Below, piece by piece: positions 1 to 12,764 of a DNA stretch of 60,000 nt (within the stretch, counting starts at the first letter, position 1; the number at the start of each line of letters is the position of its first letter). The stretch is from contig CM022667.1 of the NCBI GenBank assembly GCA_012295275.1, forward strand, positions 7,366,794 to 7,426,793, written 5' to 3'. This DNA comes from Chrysomallon squamiferum (taxonomy: Eukaryota > Mollusca > Gastropoda > Neomphalida > Peltospiridae). The notes under the pieces were generated by a model. That model had not been told where the DNA came from and made no database searches. It saw only the letters and a list, made by a program, of their open reading frames with translations. A program made the position numbers and the translations under genes.

Positions 1-632
1 TTCCTAGTTAAACAATTATCACTGTTACTACATGTGTTTCATCAAATAAATAACTTGTTGATTTTAAAATGGAATTTTGCAGTTAATTACTCATAACAAA
101 ACTAAAAATTTAGATTCTATTTTTTACTAATTAAACTTTTTACCGTATGAAATAAATTTGATAAAGATTACAAACCAAACACCATCATCAGTTTTTTTCT
201 GTTTACTTTTTTAAATAAATAAATGAAAAAGAATAGTGAGTTGGCGTGTTTGAAAAAAGAAAGTTTTATATTCTGGGTAAAGGAAGGTCTGGTTCTCTAT
301 TATTAATACGGGAAATTACTTGTAGTTCTTTACTTGTATTTACACAATTCCTACCTTCATTTGGAATTCTGCTTGTTGGACACACTGTATGGTCAGGACA
401 GGCAGCAAGCAAAATATGAAACAAAAACAAAAAAAAACAAAAACAAACTTAAAAGAAAAACACAGGGTAAATATACATGATGACATTCAAAGAGTGAAGA
501 TTTTAAACCAGGTACTCTACGTGCATCCTTTCTTTCTCGTTTCTCCCTCAGGCTGAAAATATTTCGACTTGGTCGAGGCAAAAAAAGAGATGTCCAATAC
601 ACGAAATCGGAACGCTCTCAAAAATTACTTAC

Positions 633-795
633 CGTGTTTGCTTTGTAACTTTCCCATCATATGTATCCAACTCACATAGTTGCACATTCAAAGCGAAAAA
701 CGTGGCCACTCACTCACTTTGATAGTACGCAGTATTCCAGAGCACTACATCGTAAACACCACGTTCCACGATATCCTTCACTAAGTTTTCCTTTC
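633..795 (-). other. Candidate orphan exon with in-frame TGA
   Basis: On the minus strand a pyrimidine-rich acceptor (TTTCTTCTCAAG) is followed by 163 bp ending at a strong donor (ACACG|GTAAGT). One frame reads KENLVKDIVERGVYDVVLWN then TAYYQSE, a TGA at 710-712, and VATFFALNVQLCELDTYDGK onward. Its phase joins exactly with the candidate at 3107-3214 (G plus GA gives Gly). I do not recognise the protein. The TGA and the lack of other linked exons mean it may be a chance open stretch, a pseudogene or a non-coding exon. Confidence 0.25.
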
Positions 796-1399
796 CTTGA
801 GAAGAAAAAAAAAGAAATAATAATATAGAAAAAAAAAAAATAGAAAAAAAATTTTGACGATACAACCAAAAGTGAGGGCGGGGCCTTGTAAGAGTTCACT
901 CGGCGTGATTGACGGGCGGGCTGTTCTATTCGAGATGAAAGGGGCTCCAAGAGTATGAACCGTTATACGCGTACAAAGTAACTGAATTTGATAAAAATAG
1001 ATCAGCTATTTCGGTGCCTTTTTACGGGAAATTGTAAATATTTTTTGGTATTTCTTTAACCGCTCACGTATCGGCGAATACAAGCAGCCGTCATTGACAC
1101 GGGTTGAAAACGTACGTGGTGGATACAGATGAATGCCTTCCAGTGGAATATGTCCTTTTAAGATCATTTTGATTGGCTTAACATTATTGTTGTGGTTTTA
1201 CTATTGTTCCCGTTTTATTGGTTCATTTCCACTCAGATGAATAGCGTCTTTGATCTTGCCGTCACGGTTTCGGCCGAGTTGGGACGTTTTAATTTTTCAT
1301 CACAAACAATTACATGCAGTCGTTATTTCTAAGACGTGGACAATTTTATGACCATGCAGTTTAATTCAGCTTTTTACCATGTTACCATGGGCTGCCTTT

Positions 1400-1507
<108 letters not shown>

Positions 1508-2143
1508 TACATTCAGTCTTCAAGTCAGTATAAATCTACTATTCAGACAGTGCTGCCCGTGACAAATGTACGTGTATGATTTACGTGTTAATAAATAACA
1601 TATCGTAAATAAGTAGTTCTCACGTTGTTATATCATCAAGCTGAAAAGTTAATAATTATCTAAATATGTAACATATTATATTCAACTGTGATAACAGGAC
1701 AAAATATTCATTCACGATATATGTATAAATATATAAACCACACATACACACACAACAAAACAAACACACAAAAAAATACACAAAAAAACAGGACAAAAAC
1801 AAACCTTTCTTTTTTATTTTCCTTTACTTTACTGTTATCATCATCATTTATTTATTTATTTATTTATTTATCTTTGTTGAAATGTTCGCAAAAAGTCTTT
1901 AACGAAAATAAAAGCGATAAAGCCAGTTGTAATTTTTCATACTATCTGCGCAAAGATTCTAACAATTAATTCACATTATTTATTTTTATTTAAATTCTAG
2001 GTATTATGACTGATCATATCAAAGTCTAAATTTCTTATAACAGTTCTCTCCAATCCATTGAAAATGTAAATTGTTTCTTTAGCTCAAGAAAGTTTCTGTA
2101 TAAATGTATTTTGTGCAGCTTAAAATCAATTTGGATACAAATG

Positions 2144-2148
<5 letters not shown>

Positions 2149-2212
<64 letters not shown>
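2149..2212. repeat. (GA)n microsatellite
   Basis: About 31 pure GA units. Confidence 0.95.
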
Positions 2213-2218
<6 letters not shown>

Positions 2219-2589
2219 AAGAATAAAGTTTATTGACAAAGATATGTCTGAAATTGTTTGTACTCTTGTTTTTCAACAATTTAACTCTATAACACGTGGC
2301 GAGGTCGAGAGTCTTGTCATTGTTGATTTACGATTACCATTTATTCTGTTACTTTTAAGAAGTAACAAAAATGAGCCAACATACATAACACAATTTCTTG
2401 TATAACTTACATTCAGTGATGTTAGTCACTGGAGTTTTGTACAAATACATCGCCTTTGGTCAGGATTACCCCTTCCTTGAAAAAAACTTATATCCCCTGG
2501 CCCCTGGCTGTTTACATTACTGTGGCTGGTATTTCGCAAAAATAGTCATTTCGTATTTGAAGCGGAATAAATCTACTGATTTTCAAGTG

Positions 2590-2857
2590 TATGTGTGTGT
2601 ATGTGTGTGTATGTGTAAGTGTGTGCGTGTGTGTTTATATATATATAATGGAAGTTTTAAAAAAAAGAAGGAAAGAAATAAAGATTAAAAAAAGAGCAAC
2701 AAAACCCAATCTATCTTAGCAACATCTTTGTAACATCTGTTTAGCTATAAAATCTAACGAAAACATTTTCATGATTGTGCTTTTAGGTATGTGTATCAGT
2801 GGATATACGTTATTTCCTGTCACACACACACACTCACACACACACACACACACACAT
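2590..2857. repeat. Short (GT)n and (CA)n tracts
   Basis: An imperfect GT tract (2590-2633, with TA interruptions) and a CA tract (2822-2856), separated by about 190 bp of AT-rich DNA. Confidence 0.85.
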
Positions 2858-3106
2858 ATAGAAAAAGATAATTAATATTGTATGGTTTATTAACTAAAAA
2901 AGTTCACTGACATACGACACTACGTTATGTTAACTCGACTACTGAAGCGACTGACGGTTTAAAAACCACTTAAACTGAACAACTTACCTCTTTTCCGCTC
3001 AGTTCACGTAACACTCAGAAACGAGTCCTTACTATTCAACAAAAGTATAGACGCAACAAACTACTTTACTTTCAAAGCTTTCAGTTAACACCGAGGTTAA
3101 ACTTAC

Positions 3107-3214
3107 CAGAGTTGTCTCCCATTAAACGAACTCTCACAGGTAGGTTGTCGTGATTCTGTTTGATGTGAGCTCTCGTTTTCATAGGATATGTATATATAAC
3201 TTTTTTCACACCAT
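3107..3214 (-). other. Candidate orphan exon
   Basis: Minus strand, bounded by TGTGTTTTAG and CTCTG|GTAAGTTT. The open frame reads GVKKVIYTYPMKTRAHIKQN then HDNLPVRVRLMGDNS and ends in phase 1. It is in phase with the candidate at 633-795. The acceptor is only moderately pyrimidine-rich. No family recognised. Confidence 0.25.
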
Positions 3215-4202
3215 CTAAAACACATTTTTTGCCACCACATATAGGTAGTCGTTTCTATTGTAAGTTCATTGGCCAGAACTCTTAATTTACAAGATCAAAG
3301 CCACAATTCGCTCGTGATCAATAATTGTGTTACAGTTTTCCCTTTGATGTCGATTGTAGCTTTATCCTTGCTGTGTATTCATAACACATGGACGTTAAGC
3401 TACAGCAGAAGCCCGGTGCCAGCAACTAATAAATTTTCAATGTTTTTCACACGGATAATTTGCACTTAACCTAATAATTAAAACATCTTGGTAATTAATT
3501 GCCATGGAAACGGAGAAATAGCATCACGACAAACGATTGTTCGGAGATTTTCAGTGGAATTTTCTTTCCTTTTTGCAGCTTTATCTCCTGCCCATAATGG
3601 ATGACTATCATAAATAAATAAATAAAATGAAAGAATGCGAATCTCTGTTTAGTCTCTGAGAGTATAAAGAGAATTAGCAAGGTTGTGAAAAAGAAAGAAA
3701 AGAAATAAAATAAAAAAGATTCGAATCGATGTTGACATGACAATACGTTCATATGCTGTATTATGGCATGAATTCGCTTCTTTCTTTAAAAAAAAAAAAA
3801 AAAAATTATTAGTATATTATATTACTTCTTTTATTTTTGCTGTAAGATAATTATACAGAATACAAATATACATACACGTGCACAAGGAGGTTAGGTCAAG
3901 TGTTTCATTCACCATCTAGCCGCCAACATTCCACTTAAACTATTTTATCAGTTTTTACAGCAGTCAGTCGACGTCATATTAAATACTCAGAGAAAATCAG
4001 TCACAGTTCGCGAGGATGAAGACGGATGATAGAAATTCTGACAGTAAATAGTTGTAGCTCATCAGAATATGGATACATGTCAGTATTTTTCTTTTATTAT
4101 TTGTTTATTTACTCTTTTTTCTTCTTCTTGTTCTTGAATGCCTCAAAATTACGAATGACAAATTATATATGTCATTTTCACTGTACATAGTCAAAAGGTG
4201 AA

Positions 4203-4230
4203 ACACACACACACACACACACACACACAT
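4203..4230. repeat. (CA)n microsatellite
   Basis: About 13 CA units in otherwise unremarkable AT-rich DNA. Confidence 0.9.
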
Positions 4231-5729
4231 TGGCATACAATTTGGCTTTGATCTCTAAATATAAATGGATGTATGAATGGACGGACATATGTTCACGGCA
4301 TCACGCTTTCACAGATTGATAATCACTATAAGCCAGTGAAGTGAAGGAATCAATACTAAACATATCGTTATCACACTAGCCATAGCAGTCTGTCTCTGTT
4401 TATACCTGACGTCATAAGGACTCGACAAAGATGAAAAAAATGGTAGCCTCCATGGTTGTTCGCATATTTTCTAATTGTATTTTACTGGTCACGTGAGTGT
4501 AATTAAATGTACTGTCTCCATCACAAATACCCTTTAATATGGATAAATTTGTCAAAAATAGTAACAGACGCATGTATCACTTCGTTTTCTTATGTGATAA
4601 CGTGAAACCCCGAAGTCAACATAATAAATATGTGTTCTGGACCAACGGATCTTTTAGTATACTTTCTCAAAGAAGGAAAACACTCTAGAATAAAGTTAGG
4701 CACTGACTGGAATGGGAAAGAGACTAATTTATCGCACTGAAGTAGGCAGATCCTGTAACAGTGAGTTACACACAGGCAACTTTATCTTTAAAACGAGAGA
4801 ATTATGTAAGTCACATTATCTATCGATTCACAATAATGTTGTCACTGACTTTATGATTTCATCGTACTGAGTCAGCAAGTAAACAGATTATACTCTGGTC
4901 TTGCACGTTTTTCTGTTATTTGTAAACTGACACGACGACGGCACTCTGGTAACTGTAAAATAGAATTTAAAAAAGAAAAAAGTATTAAAGCGAAGACGAC
5001 CATGTTTCTGTGTATCTACGGCACAGACATTGATTGTGAAGTCCATTAGAGTGTTGTTGAAACATCGACAAACAGCTAGCTGGTTTTAGCTGCACATTAA
5101 ACATCTGCTGTCTGATAATCCTTGCGGACATTGAATAATTAATAAATGTGTTTCGTCACGACCATGGATACTCATTGTCAAATATCTCTTTGAACGTCGC
5201 TGATTGAATCGCTTGCTGTGTATATATTAAATAACTGGATCATTAAATTTTCATTGTAAATCGTTTGCAACAAAGAATTCACTTTAACAGTACAGAGGAG
5301 AACGAATTAATGGCGGATTATGTGCGAGTAATTCGAGTAATCCAAAATCGATGAAAAGTGGTAAAGCATAAAGAAAGGAAAGCGGAATAAAACAAAAAAT
5401 ATATATATTATTTAATGTACATGTTGAGTTTGTGTGCATGAATCAGTGGATGCACGAATGGATTCAATACACTTTCTGCTATACGTTACTTATTAGAAAT
5501 TACTTTATTTCCATATGCATGTGTCCATACGTCCGTAATAATTCGTCTCCGAGCACCTGTCATCTGTAACTAAATTTTTCTTCCACGATCACTGAATCGT
5601 AAATCAAATAGTGTAAGATTTTTATAATAGTATTTATTTGTAAATAAGATTGTTGTATAAAATTTAGTATCATGCGTTGTTGTGATAAACACAATTACTT
5701 CAACACACCATTACCAGTATCAGTACAAC

Positions 5730-5780
5730 CACATCACCACCACCACCAACAATAACAACAACAACAACAACAACAACACA

Positions 5781-5825
<45 letters not shown>

Positions 5826-5910
5826 TAATAATAATAATAATAATCGTCATCATCATCATTATCATAATAATAATCATAATCATAATTCGATAATAATAAT
5901 AATGATAATG
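5730..5910. repeat. (ACC)n/(AAC)n/(AAT)n trinucleotide block
   Basis: ACC, then AAC, then AAT repeats, followed by degenerate CAT/AAT copies. The opposite strand stays open and would encode homopolymer-like Leu/Tyr/Asp runs, which I read as simple-sequence artefact. Confidence 0.9.
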
Positions 5911-7491
5911 ATGATGAGGACAGCCTTATGGTGCAGTTTGGTCCTACCAGGAACATTATCAAAAAGCAATACAATTATGAAATTAAGTTATCTGGATTTA
6001 TAGGTTTGCCACAGTTCATACGTAAGGGAAACAAGGCTTTCAAGGGAACGCAAAAATATCCATATTCTTAAGGAAATATGAATGTTTTAAAAATGTGCTC
6101 TAAATACATTTTTTCAGCTTATAATTTCAACCATTTTTATTACACTAATACAATTTTGAACCATTTCTTATGTCATATACCATGAGTTATTTTTAGAAAT
6201 GTCGGCCTAAAAGAAAAAAAAAAGAAAATTAATTAGGACGCAGATGTCTTGCCAAATGAGCTGAGATCGGAATACATTTACATGTTTGTCACATCACATA
6301 TTCATACCAGTTTGATAAACCTTATTTAGATGCCAAATTCCAAGCATTAAAATCCGATCATGAACCGAATGAATGAATAAATAAACAAAATTCAGATTTA
6401 TTTATTTATTTATCTACTAATCTAAAATAAAAATTAAATATGTATGATTAGCATGTTGACAGAAACTACAATACGTAAAACGAAAAAACGATCAGACAGC
6501 ATTGCTTGTTACACACTATGGGTAGATAACCAACTATGAACTATACTAATGACGTCGACAATGTATTGACGTCATTCGACAACAATTACACAGTCGGGCA
6601 GGTCAGTGTTTTACTTAGAAATTTAATCTTTGAAATCAGAAATAATCTCATAAATAATCTCATAAATAATCTCATATATGTATACATATATGTATATGTA
6701 TACTGTATGTATGTTTCTGTGGTATATGCGCATTTTTCTGTGTGTTTGTATTTTCTATGTATGTGTGTATAATAGGTTTATGTGTGTCTGTGTGCATGTG
6801 GTGAGGTGCGTCTGAATTTGTCTTATTTATATATATCTGTTTATGAGGGTGTATCTATTTGTGGAGGTAAATGAAATATTTCTTCTGATTTTATTCTGCA
6901 TCAGTCTACATATCCAAATATTAAAGTTTTAAACCAAACGATATCCAAAGCAGATAAAGGGTTAAATACATACAGAAATAAATGAATATTAAGAGAAAGA
7001 AAGAAAGAAGATAAACAGAAAAAAGGAGGGACACAACGGACTCTTTAATATACTAGATATCTGCTGAATTTCTTTGATTCTGTTTGTATTAAAGTAATAA
7101 GTTAAAAAGTGGTGCGAGAACGAGAAACTATTGAATTAATGTGTTGTATAAAACCAGCAAGTTGAATGAAAAAATCTGCCCTGCCAGAGAACTTGCACTG
7201 ATACGAAAATGTTGACTGCTTTCATTTGTTCTCAACAACAAAACACATCTTTGTATTTCCCTTCAGATCACTGCTGTTTACAGATCCCTTCTCAATTAAG
7301 ACAAGGGTGAGTTTTACTTAACCACAACCATCCTAGCCTTACACATCACACGATCTAGCCTACATTTCACTACTGCACAGTTTTCTTTAAATATACTATA
7401 TAACATTTGTTTACATTGTTTTTGTGGCTATATGCTGTTCTTACTTTATTATATTACTGTATTTCTTACCTGTTCTAAATTTTAATGGGTT

Positions 7492-7682
7492 GGGGTTTGG
7501 TGTGCAATAAGTCCTGTTCTTTGGGGTTTGGTGTGCAATAAGTCCTGTTCTTTGGGGTTTGGTGTGCAATAAGTCCTGTTCTTTGGGGTTTGGTGTGCAA
7601 TAAGTCCTGTTCTTTGGGGTTTGGTGTGCAATAAGTCCTGTTCTTTGGGGTTTGGTGTGCAATAAGTCCTGTTCTTTGGGGT
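7492..7682. repeat. 31-bp perfect minisatellite
   Basis: Six identical tandem copies plus a partial of GGGGTTTGGTGTGCAATAAG followed by TCCTGTTCTTT, starting at 7492, 7523, 7554, 7585, 7616 and 7647. Zero divergence points to a recent expansion. Confidence 0.97.
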
Positions 7683-7694
7683 TTACTCTGCTGA

Positions 7695-7836
7695 TGTTTT
7701 GTTCACTGGTGTCTTGTTTACTAGTGTTGTCTTTACTGGAATGTTTTGTTCACTGGTGTCTTGTTTACTAGTGTTGTCTTTACTGGGTTGTTTTGTTCAC
7801 TGGTGTCTTGTTTACTAGTGTTGTCTTTACTGGGTT
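7695..7836. repeat. 47-bp minisatellite, three copies
   Basis: Copies start at 7695, 7742 and 7789 with TGTTTTGTTCACTGGTGTCT followed by TGTTTACTAGTGTTGTCTTTACTGG. It lies 13 bp from the 31-bp array. Confidence 0.95.
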
Positions 7837-9439
7837 CACTCACACCTGTAAAACATCACATAATGGAAGCGTTAATCTCTTTCACTTATTTCACGTGTTA
7901 TCTGCACAGTGACTTGATCTGAATCATTTAATTTTCGTATTTCACTCAAAAGTTTTGTGTTTCTGTACACTGGTTTTTTTGTTCACCGAGGTTTTTTGTG
8001 TGTGTGTTGGATCAAAAATAAAAATAAATAAAATTTAAAAACTACGTCTTATTGTACGTTATTCTTCAATCTGAAAGGTATATCACTATGTGGAGTCATG
8101 TTTGTCTGATCTTTCATGTAGGAGTGCCTTTCATCTAACACCGTACAGAGGATAACTGTATAAAATTCACAGCTTTCTTTGTCTATCTGAATAAAAACAA
8201 TTTTATCATACACAATGTAAGCGCAGAATGCAATGACAGCATTGCTTTCAACATGATCTAGTTTTGTTTCTTTTCTCTTTAAACCTATTCTTTTTCTTAT
8301 TCGATCAAAGTCATTAATATTATTTACATCATTATTATAATAATTTTTGTCAACGTCAGCATTATTACTGCTACAAATATTATTGTTGTTGTTGTTGTTA
8401 TTGACAATATTTACAACCAAATAATAAGATTGTAACAAATTTATAATAAGGTTTTTAATGTGTATGAAAAAGTAAATTTGCTCGATTTCACATCAAAGAA
8501 AGTCTATTAATTATCGTCTTTGAACATGATAATTTCACAGCGGGTGAAAAAAAGACGCAAACGCGTTAACGTGATTCGATGCTACAAAAATGTGTCAACC
8601 AGGCGCTTCAACTTCCGCTTCTCGCTGTTTTTCTTGGAGATCAAAGACGACTCACTTCCGGTCTGTTTTCTTACAACACTTGTAATTGAACAAACTACTT
8701 TGTCGTGATATCATTATTATCTGATTGATGAAGCTGCCGTCGTCTGCAGTTTCCTTACCACGCGAAGACGTCACCCAGCCACGCGCGATGGTGAGGCAGT
8801 GACTGTCTTGCTGATGTCTACACTAAAAGTTTACAGTCGACGTAGCGAGTGTACTTTTTATAATGTACTGCAGATCTTTTGAAATGGGCAACTAGAAGAA
8901 GAAAAATAGATTGAACAAAGTCAGAAAATAATAATAATAATAACACAACTGTAAACATCTGAGGTAATAATTTATACATTTTAAATCATTAAAGTATAGT
9001 CTGTGTTCGCACAGTGAACAAGTTGGGCGGAGTCATCTGGTACATCAACCGTGACCCCGTATATTTGTCGTGTGCCTCTCTTTACATATTGTTCAACCAG
9101 CCATGCGAAATATGACGCCCTCTAATGTTAACGAATCCCACTCAAATAGCACGGAATCATTATAATGTATATCTGAGTAGTTATGTGTGTGTGTTACTGT
9201 GTATATGTTTAATTTCTTATACTATTTTTACGCTGACTGCATAAAAATACAAAGTTAAATACTGAATTATTACTTGTGTCCATTGTTGATCTTCGTCAAC
9301 CATTTGATGATAACAAACCTACCTACCACTGAACGCTTTTTGCAACAACATGCAATGACGTAACAAATTACATTTATTATCACACGTTACAACTCCACTG
9401 ATCTGATGGTTAAATTTAACAGCCAAGGTGCAAGGCTTT

Positions 9440-9501
9440 TTTAAAATGTATTTTGTGTTTGTAAAGTTTTTTAAAATGTATTTTGTGTTTGTAAAGTTTT
9501 T
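9440..9501. repeat. 30-bp direct duplication
   Basis: TTTTTTAAAATGTATTTTGT followed by GTTTGTAAAG occurs twice in tandem without mismatch. Confidence 0.9.
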
Positions 9502-10022
9502 TCAGGCCTGGACGCTTGATGTAAGAAATGTTTTCAACATTTTATTTGTCAAACTATAGATAGTTATAATAGAATACAAATTCAAAGAAAATTATCGATT
9601 ACGAAAGTCATTTTACTGCACAGAGGAAACTTTTATCATGATTGTTTCGACAGATATTTTAAACCACACCCAGCACGACTACTGTAAAAAAATTAAATAT
9701 ATAAAGAAAAATACAACACAAAAACATTAAGGTCGTCTGCTGTCTAATGGAGAAACATTACCATCAATAATAGTTCAATATTCAGGAGATTGTACATCAA
9801 AGTGAGATCAAATAAAAACGCTGTAATGGATATGTTGAAATGAATAGACAAATTCATTTAGTACAGAAACTTCAAGCGTATTACATTTCCTCTGCTAATC
9901 GCTTCTATATTCAATTTGTTTCATATAAATATTACAACACCTGGTTTAAACACACTCAACACAAAACCAGAGAGTCCAGTAAGAAATATTATTAACATAA
10001 TGTAAGACTTGTCTAAGTTTCG

Positions 10023-10024
<2 letters not shown>

Positions 10025-10109
<85 letters not shown>
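10025..10109. repeat. (CT)n microsatellite
   Basis: About 42 uninterrupted CT units. Confidence 0.95.
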
Positions 10110-10110
<1 letters not shown>

Positions 10111-10588
10111 ACACTGTGTATTTCTGAAATTCCTTTCTGATTCTTTTGTTTTTTTTCAAAAGAAGAAAATGAAAAAGAACTAAGTAAGATAAACTAAAAG
10201 AAAGTAACGAGAATAAACAAATACAACTGGGTACAGATAAAAACTAAATGCATACTGATGGACTCAACGCTAAATTTGCCTCTCTCTGATCTTTTTCTCG
10301 CCCCTTGGGACATTTCCCCCTCCAGGAAAATTCATTATGGTTTTTCTCCCCACGATTATTTCACAAAACATCAAAAAAAGGATCCGTTTCCTTCTGGTTA
10401 TGTCAGGACTAAAAGGTGATTTTGTAAAAGTCAAAAAAATATTTATTAAAAACAAATAATGTATAATAAGAAATAATTAATGAAGAATAAACCATTTTAA
10501 ATCGCACGATCATTTTAAAAAATTGAAAGAGAAAATTAATTAATATACTGTATTTTGAATTACATGCGAGTATGGTGATTGAAGTGTA

Positions 10589-10682
<94 letters not shown>
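10589..10682. repeat. (GT)n(GA)n compound microsatellite
   Basis: GT units with one TA interruption pass into about 30 GA units. Confidence 0.95.
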
Positions 10683-10686
<4 letters not shown>

Positions 10687-11627
10687 GGTTTCTTAGCTAT
10701 ACAGCTGCTTTTTTTCTAAGTATACAAATGCAACGCTGCCATGTACATATAACTGAGTGGACTGAAATACGTGACAAGCTGCGATCCTAGTTTCTATCAG
10801 TTGTTATATTAAAACTAAAAGTTGCTTCGGGCCGAAATAGTTCATGTGTGTAAATATTTTTTTTTTTTTTTTTTTTTTTTTTTGGCTAGAGAAATCAAAG
10901 GAAGAATTTTTTTCTTCTTCCTGTGTGAACTATTCTTTTTTTCTCAAGTGTGTCCTCATATAGAGCACTCTTTTGATATTTAATGTAACAAAGACACAGC
11001 AGCCAATAACAACACGAATTATTTCAAGTCACTGACATTTTTGTTTTCTTAGTGCTCTTGGATAATAATTAATTTAAACAAACGAATACAGATGAGAGGC
11101 TAATTTGTAAAAGACTGCCATATGCGTATTGCTACTGGTGCCTGGACGTAAAAACAAAACCTTTGATCACGGGACGGAATCAATATGAAATAAACACAAA
11201 AGTTCCGGTGATCTAACGATCAGCGCACCTCGTTAGAGGAATTACAGTACTGACAAATCCACGGATCAGACGTCGAAATGATCAAACACAACATGAGATT
11301 GGTGAGGATTACAAGTGACCAGTTATAGTTCCGTCTTTGATATATATTTATTTATCACGCACTTAAATCGCAAATTAAGTTAATGTGATATATTACAAGA
11401 TGACAGTAAATGTCATTTTCGTCAATACTCATTGGCCTCGTAATCGCTTAAATGTATTATTCACATTTATTTGTATGAACTAAATATAAATCAGAAATAA
11501 ATTATCAGTTCCACTCTGGTTTTCGTTTTATCCTCTGAACGAAAAGAGAAGGTTGCTGTTTGAAACAGTACGAAAATCTGACTGTATTGTAATATTTGTT
11601 CAAAGTGATCTTTAATATTAACAAAAT

Positions 11628-11631
<4 letters not shown>

Positions 11632-11697
<66 letters not shown>
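11632..11697. repeat. (GA)n microsatellite
   Basis: About 32 pure GA units. Confidence 0.95.
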
Positions 11698-11700
<3 letters not shown>

Positions 11701-12248
11701 AAACCAACAGGTGTTAAACCAAGATAAATGACATTATTATAGTATTATTTTATTTAGTAATGATATTCTGTGCCTTTCAATAAACATTTGTATATTAATG
11801 GCGGCTGTGAATTATAGTAAATTTTTATATATATAGAAATTATTTAATCTTCCCACAAATGAGCTATATTATTAGCTATATTATGAAGAGTCGCGAAGAA
11901 ATTTGTTATGGCTGACAATGATAACCAATGTTAATCTCATTAAATTATTACTAGAGAGAAAAATTAGGAAAAAGCACGATAAAATATTTACAAAATGTTA
12001 TTATTAATTTAAAATGTCTATAAATTATTAGTATTTTTTCAAAAGATTAATTCGACATCTGTTACAATCCTTTTATTATTAGTAGTAGTAGTATTAGAAT
12101 TTTATATATAACGGTTTTTCGTAAAAAAATAAAACAGTGATACTTAAGAAATAAACAGTTTACGACACGGGAAATGTGTCACATACAGATGTGTGGACAG
12201 ACGGCAGCACGTTTCTATCAGCGAGAATCACCGTCACTTTGAAGTCAC

Positions 12249-12332
12249 CTGGCGGCGTCTTTGATGTTCCAGGTGTTGTCGATCACGCGTAGACCTGGCT
12301 CCAGGAAATTCGTGAAACGTTTCAATATAGAT
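12249..12332 (-). other. Candidate orphan exon
   Basis: Minus strand, 84 bp between a plausible acceptor (CTCCTGTGAAACAG) and AG|GTGACT. One frame reads SILKRFTNFLEPGLRVIDNT then WNIKDAA. Upstream the same frame meets a TGA, so the acceptor is required. No family recognised; the link to the other two candidates is not shown. Confidence 0.2.
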
Positions 12333-12707
12333 CTGTTTCACAGGAGACAGCAGTATCAAACATAGCTCATCTTTGATGAAAAATTCCCTTGGAAGTGGAG
12401 GAATATGAATTCTTTGAAGCACTAATTAATTGGTTGCTTCCAACGTTATCATTCCAGGATAGCGGAAAATTACTTGTCATAAAAAGCAACAACATTTACA
12501 CGAAATTGCAGACAGTTACTTTTACGTATTGCTTTTATACATTAAATAGTCATTACGTATATAACGCACACAAAGAGGATTTATAATTAAAGAGATAAGT
12601 AGTTCTTTAAAAAAAAAAAAATAAAAAACTCTTCTGAACGTAATAAACTGTTAAAAACGTAATGAAAATCATTATATTTTAGTGTTGTAACTAATAATAC
12701 AGAGAGG

Positions 12708-12710
<3 letters not shown>

Positions 12711-12763
<53 letters not shown>

Positions 12764-12764
12764 G
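12711..12764. repeat. (GT)n(GA)n compound microsatellite
   Basis: About 16 GT units followed by about 11 GA units, the same order as at 10589. Confidence 0.95.

Larger units (their letters stand above)
3215..7440. other. No gene recognised
   Basis: AT-rich DNA with simple repeats and scattered CTTTGAT motifs; no supported exon. Confidence 0.5.
7840..12240. other. No gene recognised
   Basis: Mostly AT-rich DNA with three long microsatellites. Small GC-richer islands occur at 8540-8830 (with ACTTCCGG near 8654) and 9010-9150; neither shows a convincing exon. Confidence 0.5.

Noticed and set aside
3715-3735. GATTCGAATC resembling a tRNA B box
   Set aside because: No A box, acceptor stem or anticodon arm can be formed around it.
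8049-8438. 129-codon minus-strand open frame with an Asn run
   Set aside because: AT-rich, begins in an (AAC)n-type repeat, and shows no recognisable domain; compatible with chance.
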